Positions 55,187 through 63,047 of a stretch of DNA of 64,000 bases are shown here, piece after piece (position 1 is the stretch's first letter; every line of letters begins with the position of its first letter). The stretch comes from NVTR01 sp965237505 (lineage in GTDB: Bacteria; Pseudomonadota; Alphaproteobacteria; Rhodobacterales; Rhodobacteraceae). The notes under the pieces were generated by a model. It was not told the origin of the DNA and made no database searches. It was given only the letters and a program-made list of their open reading frames with translations. Where the stretch lies: assembly GCA_965237505.1 (NCBI GenBank), contig CBDEFR010000008.1, positions 248,001 to 312,000 on the forward strand, written 5' to 3'. The translations under genes and the position numbers were made by a program.

Positions 55187-56571
55187 TGTCGAGAACATTT
55201 CGATTTGTCCGGTTTATGTACCATGGCAATTGTCCGCTTCTGTCTTCCTTACTCTGTGGCTGTGCGAGCCGAAGGCGAGCGCTGCCACAGAGTAAGGTTA
55301 GGCTGGTCAAAGCGGTTCACGCAGCCTGTTTTTCTTCTGAACTGATTTCTCGGCCTTCGCCGTCGTAGAGCGCCAGTTTGCGGGGGCCGTGAAACAGGGC
55401 AATCCGGCCGTCTGGATATTCATGCACCCATACGCGCGACTTGACGTAGTGATGGCGATGCCTGTCATCGGGGATTTGCAGGCAACGGTTTTTATAACGA
55501 ACCGTATTATCCCTGCCCACGACACGCTCTTCATGCACACACAAAATGTCGTGCAGTTCCCCTGCGAATGGAACAAAGGCTTCCCCGTGTGCAGAGGGGG
55601 TCACTGCAAAGCGCCTGTTGTGGGCGGGCAAGAAGACATCCCGCAGGAAGCGATTGGCTTCCTGCATCGTTGTGATCCCGTTCAATCTCAGTTCCTGCGG
55701 CAACCGGTTCTGCAGTGTTCCGAACATGCGTTCAGACCGTCCGCGCGCTTCGGGGGAATAGGCTGGGATCAACTCTATGCCCAGGTGGGCCAATGCGCGG
55801 CCCACCTGGGTCGGGTTTGACTTGTCGACCTTGCCGCCAGCCTCGGGCGTATGCCAGTAGTGACTACCCCTGTCGGCATAAAGCGAGCAGAAAAGCCCTT
55901 TGGATCCAATCACGTCCCCTATGCCGGTGAAGCTGCTCATTGTCCCTTCCTCATCCACGAAGAACGCGGAGTAGACCTCACTGCTCGCATCATCCATGGT
56001 CACGATCAGGTCCCACCACCGGCCCGCAACCCAGTCGTGGCTTGACCCATCCTGATGCAACATCATCCCGGGAAGAGCGCGACGCTCACGCTTGCGGCGG
56101 TGTTTGCCCCGGTTTGCAGCTTTGGTTATTCGTCCCCGCGCCTGGAGTGTCAGGCGGACCCAGTTATAGCTGTGTTTGAAATCATGGGCCTCAACCAGCT
56201 TCTCGTGGAAATGCCTGGGCGTGAAATCCCAGTATCGGGTGTCAAAAAGACTCAGAACATCTTTTATCGTGTCCACTGGCACACGGTTATGCGCCGCTTT
56301 GGAAAGGCGGCGATCAAAGAGCCCGTCCGCCCCATCAGCTTCATAACGCGTACTGTAGCGTCGAAAGCTGCGCTCCGACATGCCAAGAAGACCCGCCGCG
56401 TCAGCCTGTGTCAGCTGCCGCGATTTCGTTCGCTCATAATAATCTGAAAACTTCATTCGTCGTAGGTCCTGTAAAATGCCTGTCCTAGTCATAAAGCGCT
56501 CCCTTTCGGAGCACCCTAAAACCGGACAGATCGCATGGTACATAAACCGGACATATGCCTTGTTAGCGACA
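55187..56571 (-). mobile_element. ISNCY-family (IS1202-like) element, copy 2 (1385 bp)
   Basis: Both ends start TGTCG.AACA and contain the inner block TGTCCGGTTTATGTACCATG. The flanks are CCATGCCAAAATAG (55173-55186) and CCATGCCAAAATAC (56572-56585), a 14-bp duplication with one mismatch. Related to but clearly diverged from the copy at 17459. Confidence 0.87.
55317..56492 (-). CDS. ISNCY-family transposase, intact
   Basis: From ATG 56492 (GGGAG upstream; MTRTGILQDLRRMKFSDYYE) the protein is 391 aa. Helix-turn-helix LTQADAAGLLGMSERSFRRY; integrase core with MMLHQDGSSHDWVAGRWWDL, FCSLYADRGSHYWHTPEAGG and PAYSPEARGRSERMFGTLQN carrying the three acidic residues. No lesion, so this copy may be active. 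Transcribed away from nrdJ. Confidence 0.9.
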   Translation of the reverse strand: MTRTGILQDLRRMKFSDYYERTKSRQLTQADAAGLLGMSERSFRRYSTRYEADGADGLFDRRLSKAAHNRVPVDTIKDVLSLFDTRYWDFTPRHFHEKLVEAHDFKHSYNWVRLTLQARGRITKAANRGKHRRKRERRALPGMMLHQDGSSHDWVAGRWWDLIVTMDDASSEVYSAFFVDEEGTMSSFTGIGDVIGSKGLFCSLYADRGSHYWHTPEAGGKVDKSNPTQVGRALAHLGIELIPAYSPEARGRSERMFGTLQNRLPQELRLNGITTMQEANRFLRDVFLPAHNRRFAVTPSAHGEAFVPFAGELHDILCVHEERVVGRDNTVRYKNRCLQIPDDRHRHHYVKSRVWVHEYPDGRIALFHGPRKLALYDGEGREISSEEKQAA

Positions 56572-56646
56572 CCATGCCAAAATACAGTAGATTTAGGCGC
56601 GAGTTCAGGTTAACTTAAGCGTCCGAAATTTTGGAAAATCCGACAT

Positions 56647-58908
56647 ATGAGTCGTTTTGCCGCGCCGATCGCTGAACAAATTTGGGACATGAAATACCGC
56701 CTTAAAAAGCCGGACGGCACCGCTGTGGACAAGAGCGTCGAGGATACCTGGCGCCGGATCGCGCGGGCCGTGGCGGCGGTTGAGGAGCAGCCGGCAGAGT
56801 GGGAGGACCGGTTTTACGCCGCCCTTGAAGATTTCAAGTTTCTGCCCGCAGGCCGGATAACGGCTGGCGTCGGCACGGCTCGATCGGTGACCATGTTCAA
56901 CTGTTTCGTCATGGGCACGATTCCGGACAGCATGGGCGGGATATTTGACGCCCTTCGCGAAGCGGCGCTGACGATGCAGCAGGGCGGCGGCATCGGTTAC
57001 GACTTTTCCACCATCCGGCCCAAGGGCGCGGACGTAAAAGGCGTGGCGGCGGATGCGTCAGGGCCGCTATCATTCATGGATGTCTGGGATGCGATGTGCC
57101 GCACGATCATGAGCGCGGGCAGCCGCCGCGGCGCGATGATGGCGACGATGCGCTGTGATCACCCGGATATCGAGGATTTCATCACCGCCAAGGCTGACCC
57201 GGCGCGGCTGCGGAACTTTAATGTTTCGGTGCTGGCCACCGACGCCTTCATGGATGCAGTGAAGGCGGATGCAAGCTGGGATTTGCTCTTTGAGGGCAAC
57301 GTTTACCAGACCGTAAGGGCCCGCGATCTGTGGAACCGGATCATGCGTGCCACTTATGATCATGCCGAACCCGGGGTGATTTTCATCGACCGCATCAACG
57401 CCATGAACAACCTGGCCTATTGCGAGGATATTGCCGCCACCAACCCTTGCGGCGAGCAACCGTTGCCGCCCTATGGGGCGTGCCTGCTAGGGTCGGTCAA
57501 CCTGGCGCGGCTGGTGGAGCAACCGTTTGAAAAGGCCGCAGCACTGGATGAGGGCGCGCTTTCGAATTTGGTTCAGACCGCCGTTCGAATGATGGACAAC
57601 GTGGTTGATGCGTCGGGTTTTCCGCTGGAGGCTCAGGCGCGAGAGGCCAAAACCAAGCGGCGCATCGGGCTGGGAGTGACCGGGCTGGCGGACGCGTTGT
57701 TGATGGTCGGGTTGCGCTATGGCTCAGAGGCGGCGGCGCGACAAACTGAACAGTGGTTGCACGCGCTTGCCCGCGCCGCGTATCTGGCGTCGGTAGAGTT
57801 GGCAAAGGAAAAGGGCGCCTTCCCGCTGTTTGATACGGACGCGTATTTGGCGGGTGGCACAATGGCGCAAATGGACGCCGATGTGCGCGACGCAATCGTC
57901 GCGCACGGCATTCGCAATGCGCTGCTGACATCCATTGCCCCGACCGGGACGATCAGCCTGTACGCCGGCAACGTCAGTTCTGGGATCGAGCCGGTGTTTG
58001 CATACGGCTACACTCGCAAGGTCTTGCAAAAGGACGGTTCACGCAGCGAGGAAGAAGTGGTTGATTACGCCGTTCAGTTGTGGCGCGACAAGTTTGGCGA
58101 CAAAGCGCTGCCGGATTACTTCGTGAATGCCCAGACCCTGACTCCGCTTGAGCATGTGGCCATGCAGGCGGCGGCGCAGAAATGGGTGGACAGTTCGATT
58201 TCCAAAACCATCAATTGTCCGGAAGATATATCGTATGCGGCATTCAAAGACGTATATCTGGCGGCTTGGGACAGCGGCTGCAAGGGCTGCACCACCTATC
58301 GCCCGAACGATGTTACCGGGTCGGTATTGTCGGTATCCGAAGCGTCTGACAGAGCGCCGGATATCGATGCCGGGGCCGATGTGGTCTATATCTCTGAACC
58401 GCTGGACCGGCCGCAACAGCTGGAAGGCAACACCTACAAGCTGCGCTGGCCGGACAGCGAACATGCGATTTACATCACCATCAACGACATCGTGATCGGC
58501 GGGCATCGGCGCCCCTTCGAGGTGTTCATCAACTCCAAGAACATGGAGCATTTTGCCTGGACAGTGGCGCTGACGCGGATGATTTCTGCAGTGTTCCGGC
58601 GCGGCGGCGATATATCGTTTGTGGTCGAGGAGATGAAGGCGGTGTTTGATCCGCGCGGCGGGGCCTGGATGGAGGGCAAGTATGTCCCGTCGATCCTGGC
58701 GGCGATTGGCGGCGTGATCGAGCGTCATCTGATTGCCATCGGCTTTATCGAGGGCGAAGGTATGGGGCTGAAATCTGACCCACAGGCCGAGGTCGTGAAC
58801 CTGGGAGCGCCACGCGGCAGGGCGTGCACCTCGTGCGGCGCCTTTGAAATGCGGATGATCGAAGGCTGCATGACCTGCGCGAACTGTGGGTATTCCAAGT
58901 GCAGCTAA
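56647..58908 (+). CDS. nrdJ: Adenosylcobalamin-dependent (class II) ribonucleotide reductase
   Basis: The protein is 753 aa. First active-site Cys in VTMFNCFVMGTIPDSMGGIF; NPCGEQPLPPYGACLLGSVN holds the catalytic Cys-Glu and the second redox Cys; the phosphate-binding region is SIAPTGTISLYAGNVSSGIE. The C-terminal CTSCGAF...CMTCANCGYSKCS is the redox/zinc tail. It makes deoxynucleotides without oxygen dependence. The ISNCY element ends 75 bp upstream, so the native promoter is probably displaced; no strong ribosome site is visible before ATG. Confidence 0.93.
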   Translation: MSRFAAPIAEQIWDMKYRLKKPDGTAVDKSVEDTWRRIARAVAAVEEQPAEWEDRFYAALEDFKFLPAGRITAGVGTARSVTMFNCFVMGTIPDSMGGIFDALREAALTMQQGGGIGYDFSTIRPKGADVKGVAADASGPLSFMDVWDAMCRTIMSAGSRRGAMMATMRCDHPDIEDFITAKADPARLRNFNVSVLATDAFMDAVKADASWDLLFEGNVYQTVRARDLWNRIMRATYDHAEPGVIFIDRINAMNNLAYCEDIAATNPCGEQPLPPYGACLLGSVNLARLVEQPFEKAAALDEGALSNLVQTAVRMMDNVVDASGFPLEAQAREAKTKRRIGLGVTGLADALLMVGLRYGSEAAARQTEQWLHALARAAYLASVELAKEKGAFPLFDTDAYLAGGTMAQMDADVRDAIVAHGIRNALLTSIAPTGTISLYAGNVSSGIEPVFAYGYTRKVLQKDGSRSEEEVVDYAVQLWRDKFGDKALPDYFVNAQTLTPLEHVAMQAAAQKWVDSSISKTINCPEDISYAAFKDVYLAAWDSGCKGCTTYRPNDVTGSVLSVSEASDRAPDIDAGADVVYISEPLDRPQQLEGNTYKLRWPDSEHAIYITINDIVIGGHRRPFEVFINSKNMEHFAWTVALTRMISAVFRRGGDISFVVEEMKAVFDPRGGAWMEGKYVPSILAAIGGVIERHLIAIGFIEGEGMGLKSDPQAEVVNLGAPRGRACTSCGAFEMRMIEGCMTCANCGYSKCS

Positions 58909-59042
58909 TTGTGCCTCTAGTTGTGGCGCGCTGAGTTCTGTGGGACACAGTTGCCGCTGAAAAATGCGGACCGGCCTACCGCTGGCATGCGATCGAGCTA
59001 ATGTGCCGTTAACAAAAAAGAATAATGGCAGGTTGTTGAGGC

Positions 59043-59330
59043 ATGAAGGCGGGCTATCGCGGCACGTTTGTACTTCCGTGGGTGCAGACAGAAGTTGACG
59101 GGCTGATAAGGCCTGAAGTCGATACAATCGGCGTCGGCGCTGTCTGGCGCTGGAGCGGGCGCGCGGTTCGCGTTGATGATCCACGCGACATTCTGGTTCT
59201 GGAAGGCTCTGAAGAAGTGGCGCTGACGCATCGCCGGGCCGCGCGCCAAGTGCAGCGCCCTTTCGGCGATGCGAACCTGGAACTGAGGCGCAAGACAACC
59301 TGGACTTATACCACCGACCGCTTTCATTGA
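59043..59330 (+). CDS. Small protein resembling the N-terminal part of Rhodobacterales Hint proteins
   Basis: The product is 95 aa: MKAGYRGTFVLPWVQTEVDG followed by VGAVWRWSGRAVRVDDPRD and HRRAARQVQRPFGD. This opening is what I recall from longer Hint-domain proteins of this order, but the Hint part is missing and the frame simply ends before the parDE promoter. It may be a truncated relative or a stand-alone domain. Moderate certainty that it is a real gene. Confidence 0.5.
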   Translation: MKAGYRGTFVLPWVQTEVDGLIRPEVDTIGVGAVWRWSGRAVRVDDPRDILVLEGSEEVALTHRRAARQVQRPFGDANLELRRKTTWTYTTDRFH

Positions 59331-59341
59331 CCCAAGATGCC

Positions 59342-59362
59342 CATTGGCATATATTGCCAATG
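59342..59362. promoter_or_regulatory. Operator/promoter palindrome of parDE
   Basis: CATTGGCA and TGCCAATG are exact inverted arms around TATAT, 13 bp before the parD start, with AAGGAG directly after. Type II antitoxins of the ribbon-helix-helix class repress their own promoter through such sites. Confidence 0.65.
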
Positions 59363-59375
59363 AAGGAGATCAGCC

Positions 59376-59627
59376 ATGGTGACCCGTAACGTCGTTCTCA
59401 CGGAAACCCAGGACCAATTAGTTCAGGCCTTGGTGTCGTCCGGCCGATATCAGAATGCCAGCGAAGCCCTGCGGGCCGGCCTGCGGTTGCTGGAGCAGGA
59501 GGAAGCCGGGTTGATGCAGATCCAGCAGGGGTTGCGCGAAGGTCTGGCACAGGCGCAGGCCGGTGACCTGGCTGAGGGCACCGGAGCCGATGCTGTCCGC
59601 CGGGCCTTTGCTCGCGCCAGAACGTGA
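59376..59627 (+). CDS. parD: ParD-type antitoxin
   Basis: The protein is 83 aa. An N-terminal ribbon-helix-helix (RNVVLTETQDQLVQALVSSG, RYQNASEALRAGLRLLEQEE) and a C-terminal helix for toxin binding (GADAVRRAFARA). It overlaps parE by 4 bases. Neutralises ParE and binds the palindrome at 59342. Confidence 0.88.
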   Translation: MVTRNVVLTETQDQLVQALVSSGRYQNASEALRAGLRLLEQEEAGLMQIQQGLREGLAQAQAGDLAEGTGADAVRRAFARART

Positions 59628-59971
59628 GCCGCTCTTTCCGGCTGACTCGTCGGGCCGAAGCCAGTTTGGTTGAGATTGCGCATTGGACCATACAGAACTT
59701 CGGGCCGCGGCAGGCAGACCTCTATGAAGCAGAAGTCATAGCCCGATGTGAGGCCATCGCCAAAGGCGAAGTCGCAAGCCGAAGCTGCGCAGTTTTGGTC
59801 TCCGGTGCAGAAGACTTACGGTTCGTGCGGGCTGGTGAACATTTTCTGGTGTTTCTCGACAGGCCGGACGAGGTCATTGTCGTAGATATCCTGCATAGTC
59901 GCAGCGATCTACCGCGCCATGTTGCCGCTTTGTCAGCCTTGATCGACGACGAAGGGCGAAAGGACAATTGA
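59624..59971 (+). CDS. parE: ParE-type toxin
   Basis: The protein is 115 aa with GTG start inside the parD stop. RelE/ParE fold: FRLTRRAEASLVEIAHWTIQ, NFGPRQADLYEAEVIARCEA, LRFVRAGEHFLVFLDRPDEV, IVVDILHSRSDLPRHVA. ParE toxins poison gyrase. With ParD it may stabilise the neighbouring recombinase/ScpB module. Confidence 0.88.
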   Translation: MSRSFRLTRRAEASLVEIAHWTIQNFGPRQADLYEAEVIARCEAIAKGEVASRSCAVLVSGAEDLRFVRAGEHFLVFLDRPDEVIVVDILHSRSDLPRHVAALSALIDDEGRKDN

Positions 59972-59977
59972 ACGGCC

Positions 59978-61117
59978 CTAAAGCCCCGCAGCCTTGGTCA
60001 AGTTCACGCGGAATCGATCGCGACGTCGCTGATAGCGTCGGGTCATTTCGGCGGAGGCGTGACCCAGCTGCTTCTGGATGTAGCGCTCATCGACCTCGGC
60101 GCTGCTGGCAAGACCGGCACGCAGGGAATGGCCCGAGAATAGCGCCACACGTTCCGCTTCGGGCAGGTCAGAATGGATGCCAGCATCAAGCACGGTTTTC
60201 TTGATCAGGCGGGCAACGTGTTTGTCCGACAGACGAGCGCCGGTGGGTTTGCGATCATCGCGGCTGACGCGCTGGAACAGCGGGCCAAAATCGATCTTGC
60301 TGTAGTGCAGCCATTGTTCCAGGGCGTGAACCGGGCAGCTCTGGTCGCTGGATCCACGGCCGATTTCAACTTCCCGCCAACCGGTTTTGCTGCGGAACCT
60401 CAGGAGGACGCCGGCGTCTTCGATCTCGAACCAGCCCTTGCCATCGTCAGTATCGTCGCGGCTGATATCCAGGCTGACGATTTCAGAACGGCGCAGACCT
60501 CCTGCGTAGCCGATCAGCAGAATAGCCCGATCCCGCATATCGCGCAGTCGGTAACCCAGAGTGTCGATCATATTGAGAATGTCCTCAGCGAGGATGGCTT
60601 CTTTTTGTACCGGCGGCCGCGCGTGCTTGCGTTTGATCCCGGCCAGAACGGTGGCGATGTGGCGGTTCTTGCGATCAAGCGTAAAGCCGCGCTGTTGGTA
60701 GTGCCAGGCGAGGCCAGAGAGGCGGCGCTCGATGGTGGCCACAGTCAACGGTTTTATAGGCGGGGTAGGGGAGGCGCATTCCGAAATATACAGGCCGATC
60801 ATTTGGGGTTCTGCGCCGCTTCCACCCAGTGGGTCCGCTCCCCTTCGGCGGCACCAGCTGGAAAAATGCGCCCAGTCTGCCTTGTAGGCGGCGTTGGTGT
60901 TTTCGGCCGTTGACTGACGAGCATAATCCTTAGCCGTATCAACCAGCCGATCAAGCGATCCTGATCCTGCAAGTGCCACGGGCACCCCGGGTGCTGCGAG
61001 CACCTCGAGGTCAGGGACTTCAAACGTCTCACCGGACGACGTGCTTCTCTCGCTGTCCGCGTTGGGGGAGGGTGCGGTTACTGGGCCTGAGCTCGATTTC
61101 CCGGGGTTTTCTGACAT
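59978..61117 (-). CDS. Tyrosine recombinase
   Basis: The protein is 379 aa. An N-terminal SAM-like core-binding domain (residues ~65-170, NTNAAYKADWAHFSSWCRRR) and catalytic domain with the full set: R209/R210 (YAGGLRRSEIVSLD), K244 (RSKTGWREV), H330-x2-R333 (FSGHSLRAGLASSA), H353 (KQLGHASAEMT) and Y362 (RRYQRRR). A disordered, Ser-rich N-terminal 60 residues precede. It is divergent from DUF1403-scpB; an 11-7-11 inverted repeat lies 21 bp upstream of its start. Context and size differ from XerC/D, but the mechanism should be the same. Confidence 0.9.
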   Translation of the reverse strand: MSENPGKSSSGPVTAPSPNADSERSTSSGETFEVPDLEVLAAPGVPVALAGSGSLDRLVDTAKDYARQSTAENTNAAYKADWAHFSSWCRRRGADPLGGSGAEPQMIGLYISECASPTPPIKPLTVATIERRLSGLAWHYQQRGFTLDRKNRHIATVLAGIKRKHARPPVQKEAILAEDILNMIDTLGYRLRDMRDRAILLIGYAGGLRRSEIVSLDISRDDTDDGKGWFEIEDAGVLLRFRSKTGWREVEIGRGSSDQSCPVHALEQWLHYSKIDFGPLFQRVSRDDRKPTGARLSDKHVARLIKKTVLDAGIHSDLPEAERVALFSGHSLRAGLASSAEVDERYIQKQLGHASAEMTRRYQRRRDRFRVNLTKAAGL

Positions 61118-61137
61118 GCCGCCAGGCTACATTATAA

Positions 61138-61166
61138 ACGTCCGATAATGCAATCTTATTGGACGT
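61138..61166. promoter_or_regulatory. dif/att-like core site: 11-bp inverted arms, 7-bp centre
   Basis: ACGTCCGATAA (61138-61148), centre TGCAATC, TTATTGGACGT (61156-61166): arms match in 10 of 11 positions. The ATAA-spacer-TTAT layout is that of XerCD dif and of many tyrosine-recombinase crossover sites. It stands between the recombinase and DUF1403 starts, so it could also be an operator for the divergent promoters. Confidence 0.55.
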
Positions 61167-61242
61167 AACTGGGATACTTAAGGTGGGGCGGTTTCTACAC
61201 TATATGGTAGGCAAAAGCGCCGCCGTGCGATAGTGTTGTGGC

Positions 61243-62205
61243 ATGACATATGCGCGGCCCAAACTTGGAGACGACCCCGACACTCTACCTCGGATCCCCG
61301 CCTGGGTCACCTCCGGCCACGCCGAAACCCTTGAGCATGTGGCATTTCAGTCGGGGGCGGCATTGACGGTACTGGATGCTTTGGTGTCCGATCCGGCCCA
61401 TGGCGTGCCGGTGAAACTGCTGGCCAACCGGCTGGCGCTCAAAGCAGCAACGGCGACCTCGAAACTGGAAGGTCGTCTGGCGCGGGAGGCCGATCTCCGT
61501 GACGCCTACCATCTGACACAGCCGGGTGAGGCGCGTGGGCCCGATGGTGATCTGCTGGCCTTTTGGCGGCAGACGATACAGGTGAAGTTGACCGGGCGGG
61601 AGTGGCTTTCAGATTTCAGCGACCTGATGGGTTCCGATTTCGGCGACGCCGTCGATGGTTGGGTCAAGGCGGGACGCGCCCGCACCAGGTCTCATGGGCC
61701 GTTTGCGGGGTGCGCATTGGTGATGCGCAGGGTCCTGGAGGTGGACGATCGTGCAGAACGCGTGGCTTGTTTGTTGTCGGATGTCGTTTTGGCCCGGTCT
61801 CTGAATTGGCAGAGGGTCATGCCGATCTCGGCGATACATCTGACAAAGACCGCGCTCCGGGATTTGTCAACGGACGGTGGGGGTGGCGAACTGGACCTCC
61901 AGGCGCGCTTGTTGGGTTCACTTCAGGATATCATTGTTCTGGCGCGAGACCTTGCGCGGCGGGCGGCGACCCTCCGGGCCGTGGCCCCGAAACTGCGCGC
62001 CAAGGGTTCGGAGGCGGCGGTCGCGCTGTTTCTGTCCGAGGACGCCGTCGCGCCGGCGTCGATGCTGTCGCCGATGATCCAGGGCACCACCATCCCCATG
62101 ACCGATCGTGCCGCGCGCCGGTTCTGCGACCGGCTGGTCGAGCTTGGGGTCGTGCGCGAACTGACCGGGCGGCCGACGTTCCGGCTTTATGGGATCGCGC
62201 CATGA
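61243..62205 (+). CDS. DUF1403 family protein
   Basis: The protein is 320 aa, mostly helical. Family stretches: PRIPAWVTSGHAETLEHVAF, KLLANRLALKAATATSKLEG, READLRDAYHLTQPGEARGP, and a C-terminal winged-helix-like part (MTDRAARRFCDRLVELGVVR, ELTGRPTFRLYGIAP) like those of filial cell-cycle or replication proteins. Function unknown. Its stop overlaps the start of the ScpB-like gene (ATGA), and it is divergent from the recombinase; this trio recurs on alphaproteobacterial plasmids and islands. Confidence 0.85.
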   Translation: MTYARPKLGDDPDTLPRIPAWVTSGHAETLEHVAFQSGAALTVLDALVSDPAHGVPVKLLANRLALKAATATSKLEGRLAREADLRDAYHLTQPGEARGPDGDLLAFWRQTIQVKLTGREWLSDFSDLMGSDFGDAVDGWVKAGRARTRSHGPFAGCALVMRRVLEVDDRAERVACLLSDVVLARSLNWQRVMPISAIHLTKTALRDLSTDGGGGELDLQARLLGSLQDIIVLARDLARRAATLRAVAPKLRAKGSEAAVALFLSEDAVAPASMLSPMIQGTTIPMTDRAARRFCDRLVELGVVRELTGRPTFRLYGIAP

Positions 62206-62822
62206 CTGCAGTTGCTCAAAGCAAGAAGACTAAAAGCGGGCACGGGTCATCGTCACGCGATTGCGTGTTCGACCGGGAGCTCGAGGACCTGCCGCAAAAG
62301 CTGCGCTGGCGGACATGGATGGGCCGCATTGAGGCGGTGCTGTTTGCCAGCGCATCGCCGGTCGGTCGCGATGACCTGGCGCGCGTGGTGGGGCAGGGGG
62401 CGTCCGTCGAGATGCTGATCGACGACATCCATTCTGAGCTCACCGGCCGACCCTATGAACTGGTCCAGGTGGCGGGTGGTTGGATGTTCCGGACTATGTC
62501 CCAATATGCTGAGGCGATCAAAGCGGTCGCCGATCTTGGCGAACAGTTACTCGCCTTCACCGAGATGGAGATGGCCGTGCTCTGCGCCATAGCCTATCAC
62601 CAGCCCATTACCCGCGACGGACTGAAGGACATCTTCGGCAAGGAGGTCAGCCGCGATCTGTTGGCGCGGCTCCGTTACAAGGATCTGATCGCTACGGGTC
62701 CGCGGTCGCCGCGTCCGGGCGCGCCGCATACCTTCGTAACGACCGAGACGTTCCTGGTGACGTTCGATCTGCAGACACTGCGGGACTTACCAGAGATGGA
62801 CCTCACTGAGGGCATGAGGTGA
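62202..62822 (+). CDS. ScpB-like (condensin kleisin-associated) protein
   Basis: The protein is 206 aa. After a charged N-terminus comes the ScpB winged-helix pair: RIEAVLFASASPVGRDDLAR, LIDDIHSELTGRPYELVQVA, GGWMFRTMSQYAEAIKAVAD, then MEMAVLCAIAYHQPITRDGL and FGKEVSRDLLARLRYKDLIA. Ordinary ScpB works with ScpA and SMC in chromosome segregation; no scpA is nearby, so this is a specialised accessory version. Coupled to DUF1403. Confidence 0.85.
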   Translation: MTAVAQSKKTKSGHGSSSRDCVFDRELEDLPQKLRWRTWMGRIEAVLFASASPVGRDDLARVVGQGASVEMLIDDIHSELTGRPYELVQVAGGWMFRTMSQYAEAIKAVADLGEQLLAFTEMEMAVLCAIAYHQPITRDGLKDIFGKEVSRDLLARLRYKDLIATGPRSPRPGAPHTFVTTETFLVTFDLQTLRDLPEMDLTEGMR

Positions 62823-62864
62823 CGCTGCACTGGCGACATCAAGTTCGCTAGGAAGGTGATCAGT

Positions 62865-62878
62865 TCATCATATGATGA
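62865..62878. repeat. 14-bp perfect palindrome
   Basis: TCATCATATGATGA stands 42 bp after the scpB-like stop and 10 bp before the 23-bp repeat array. Possible protein-binding site; nothing more can be said. Confidence 0.4.
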
Positions 62879-62887
62879 GGTTCTTAG

Positions 62888-62971
62888 TGAGCAAATGGCG
62901 ATCTTCCCAATGAGCAAATGGTGATACGCCTAATGGACAACTGGTGACGACTGGAATAAACAACTCGTGAC
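62888..62971. repeat. Four direct repeats with exact 23-bp period
   Basis: The 15-bp cores TGAGCAAATGGCGAT (62888), TGAGCAAATGGTGAT (62911), TGGACAACTGGTGAC (62934) and TAAACAACTCGTGAC (62957) start exactly 23 bp apart. Such arrays are seen as iterons and as multiple transposase-binding sites at ends of IS21-like or Tn7-like elements. No transposase gene is next to it, so this may be a remnant end or a control site for the ATPase gene that follows. Confidence 0.7.
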
Positions 62972-63047
62972 AGGGCAGCAGGCCATTCGACAAGATACCT
63001 CATGCGGCATGCTCTCTCCAACACGCTCGGAAAGAGAACACCGGTCT

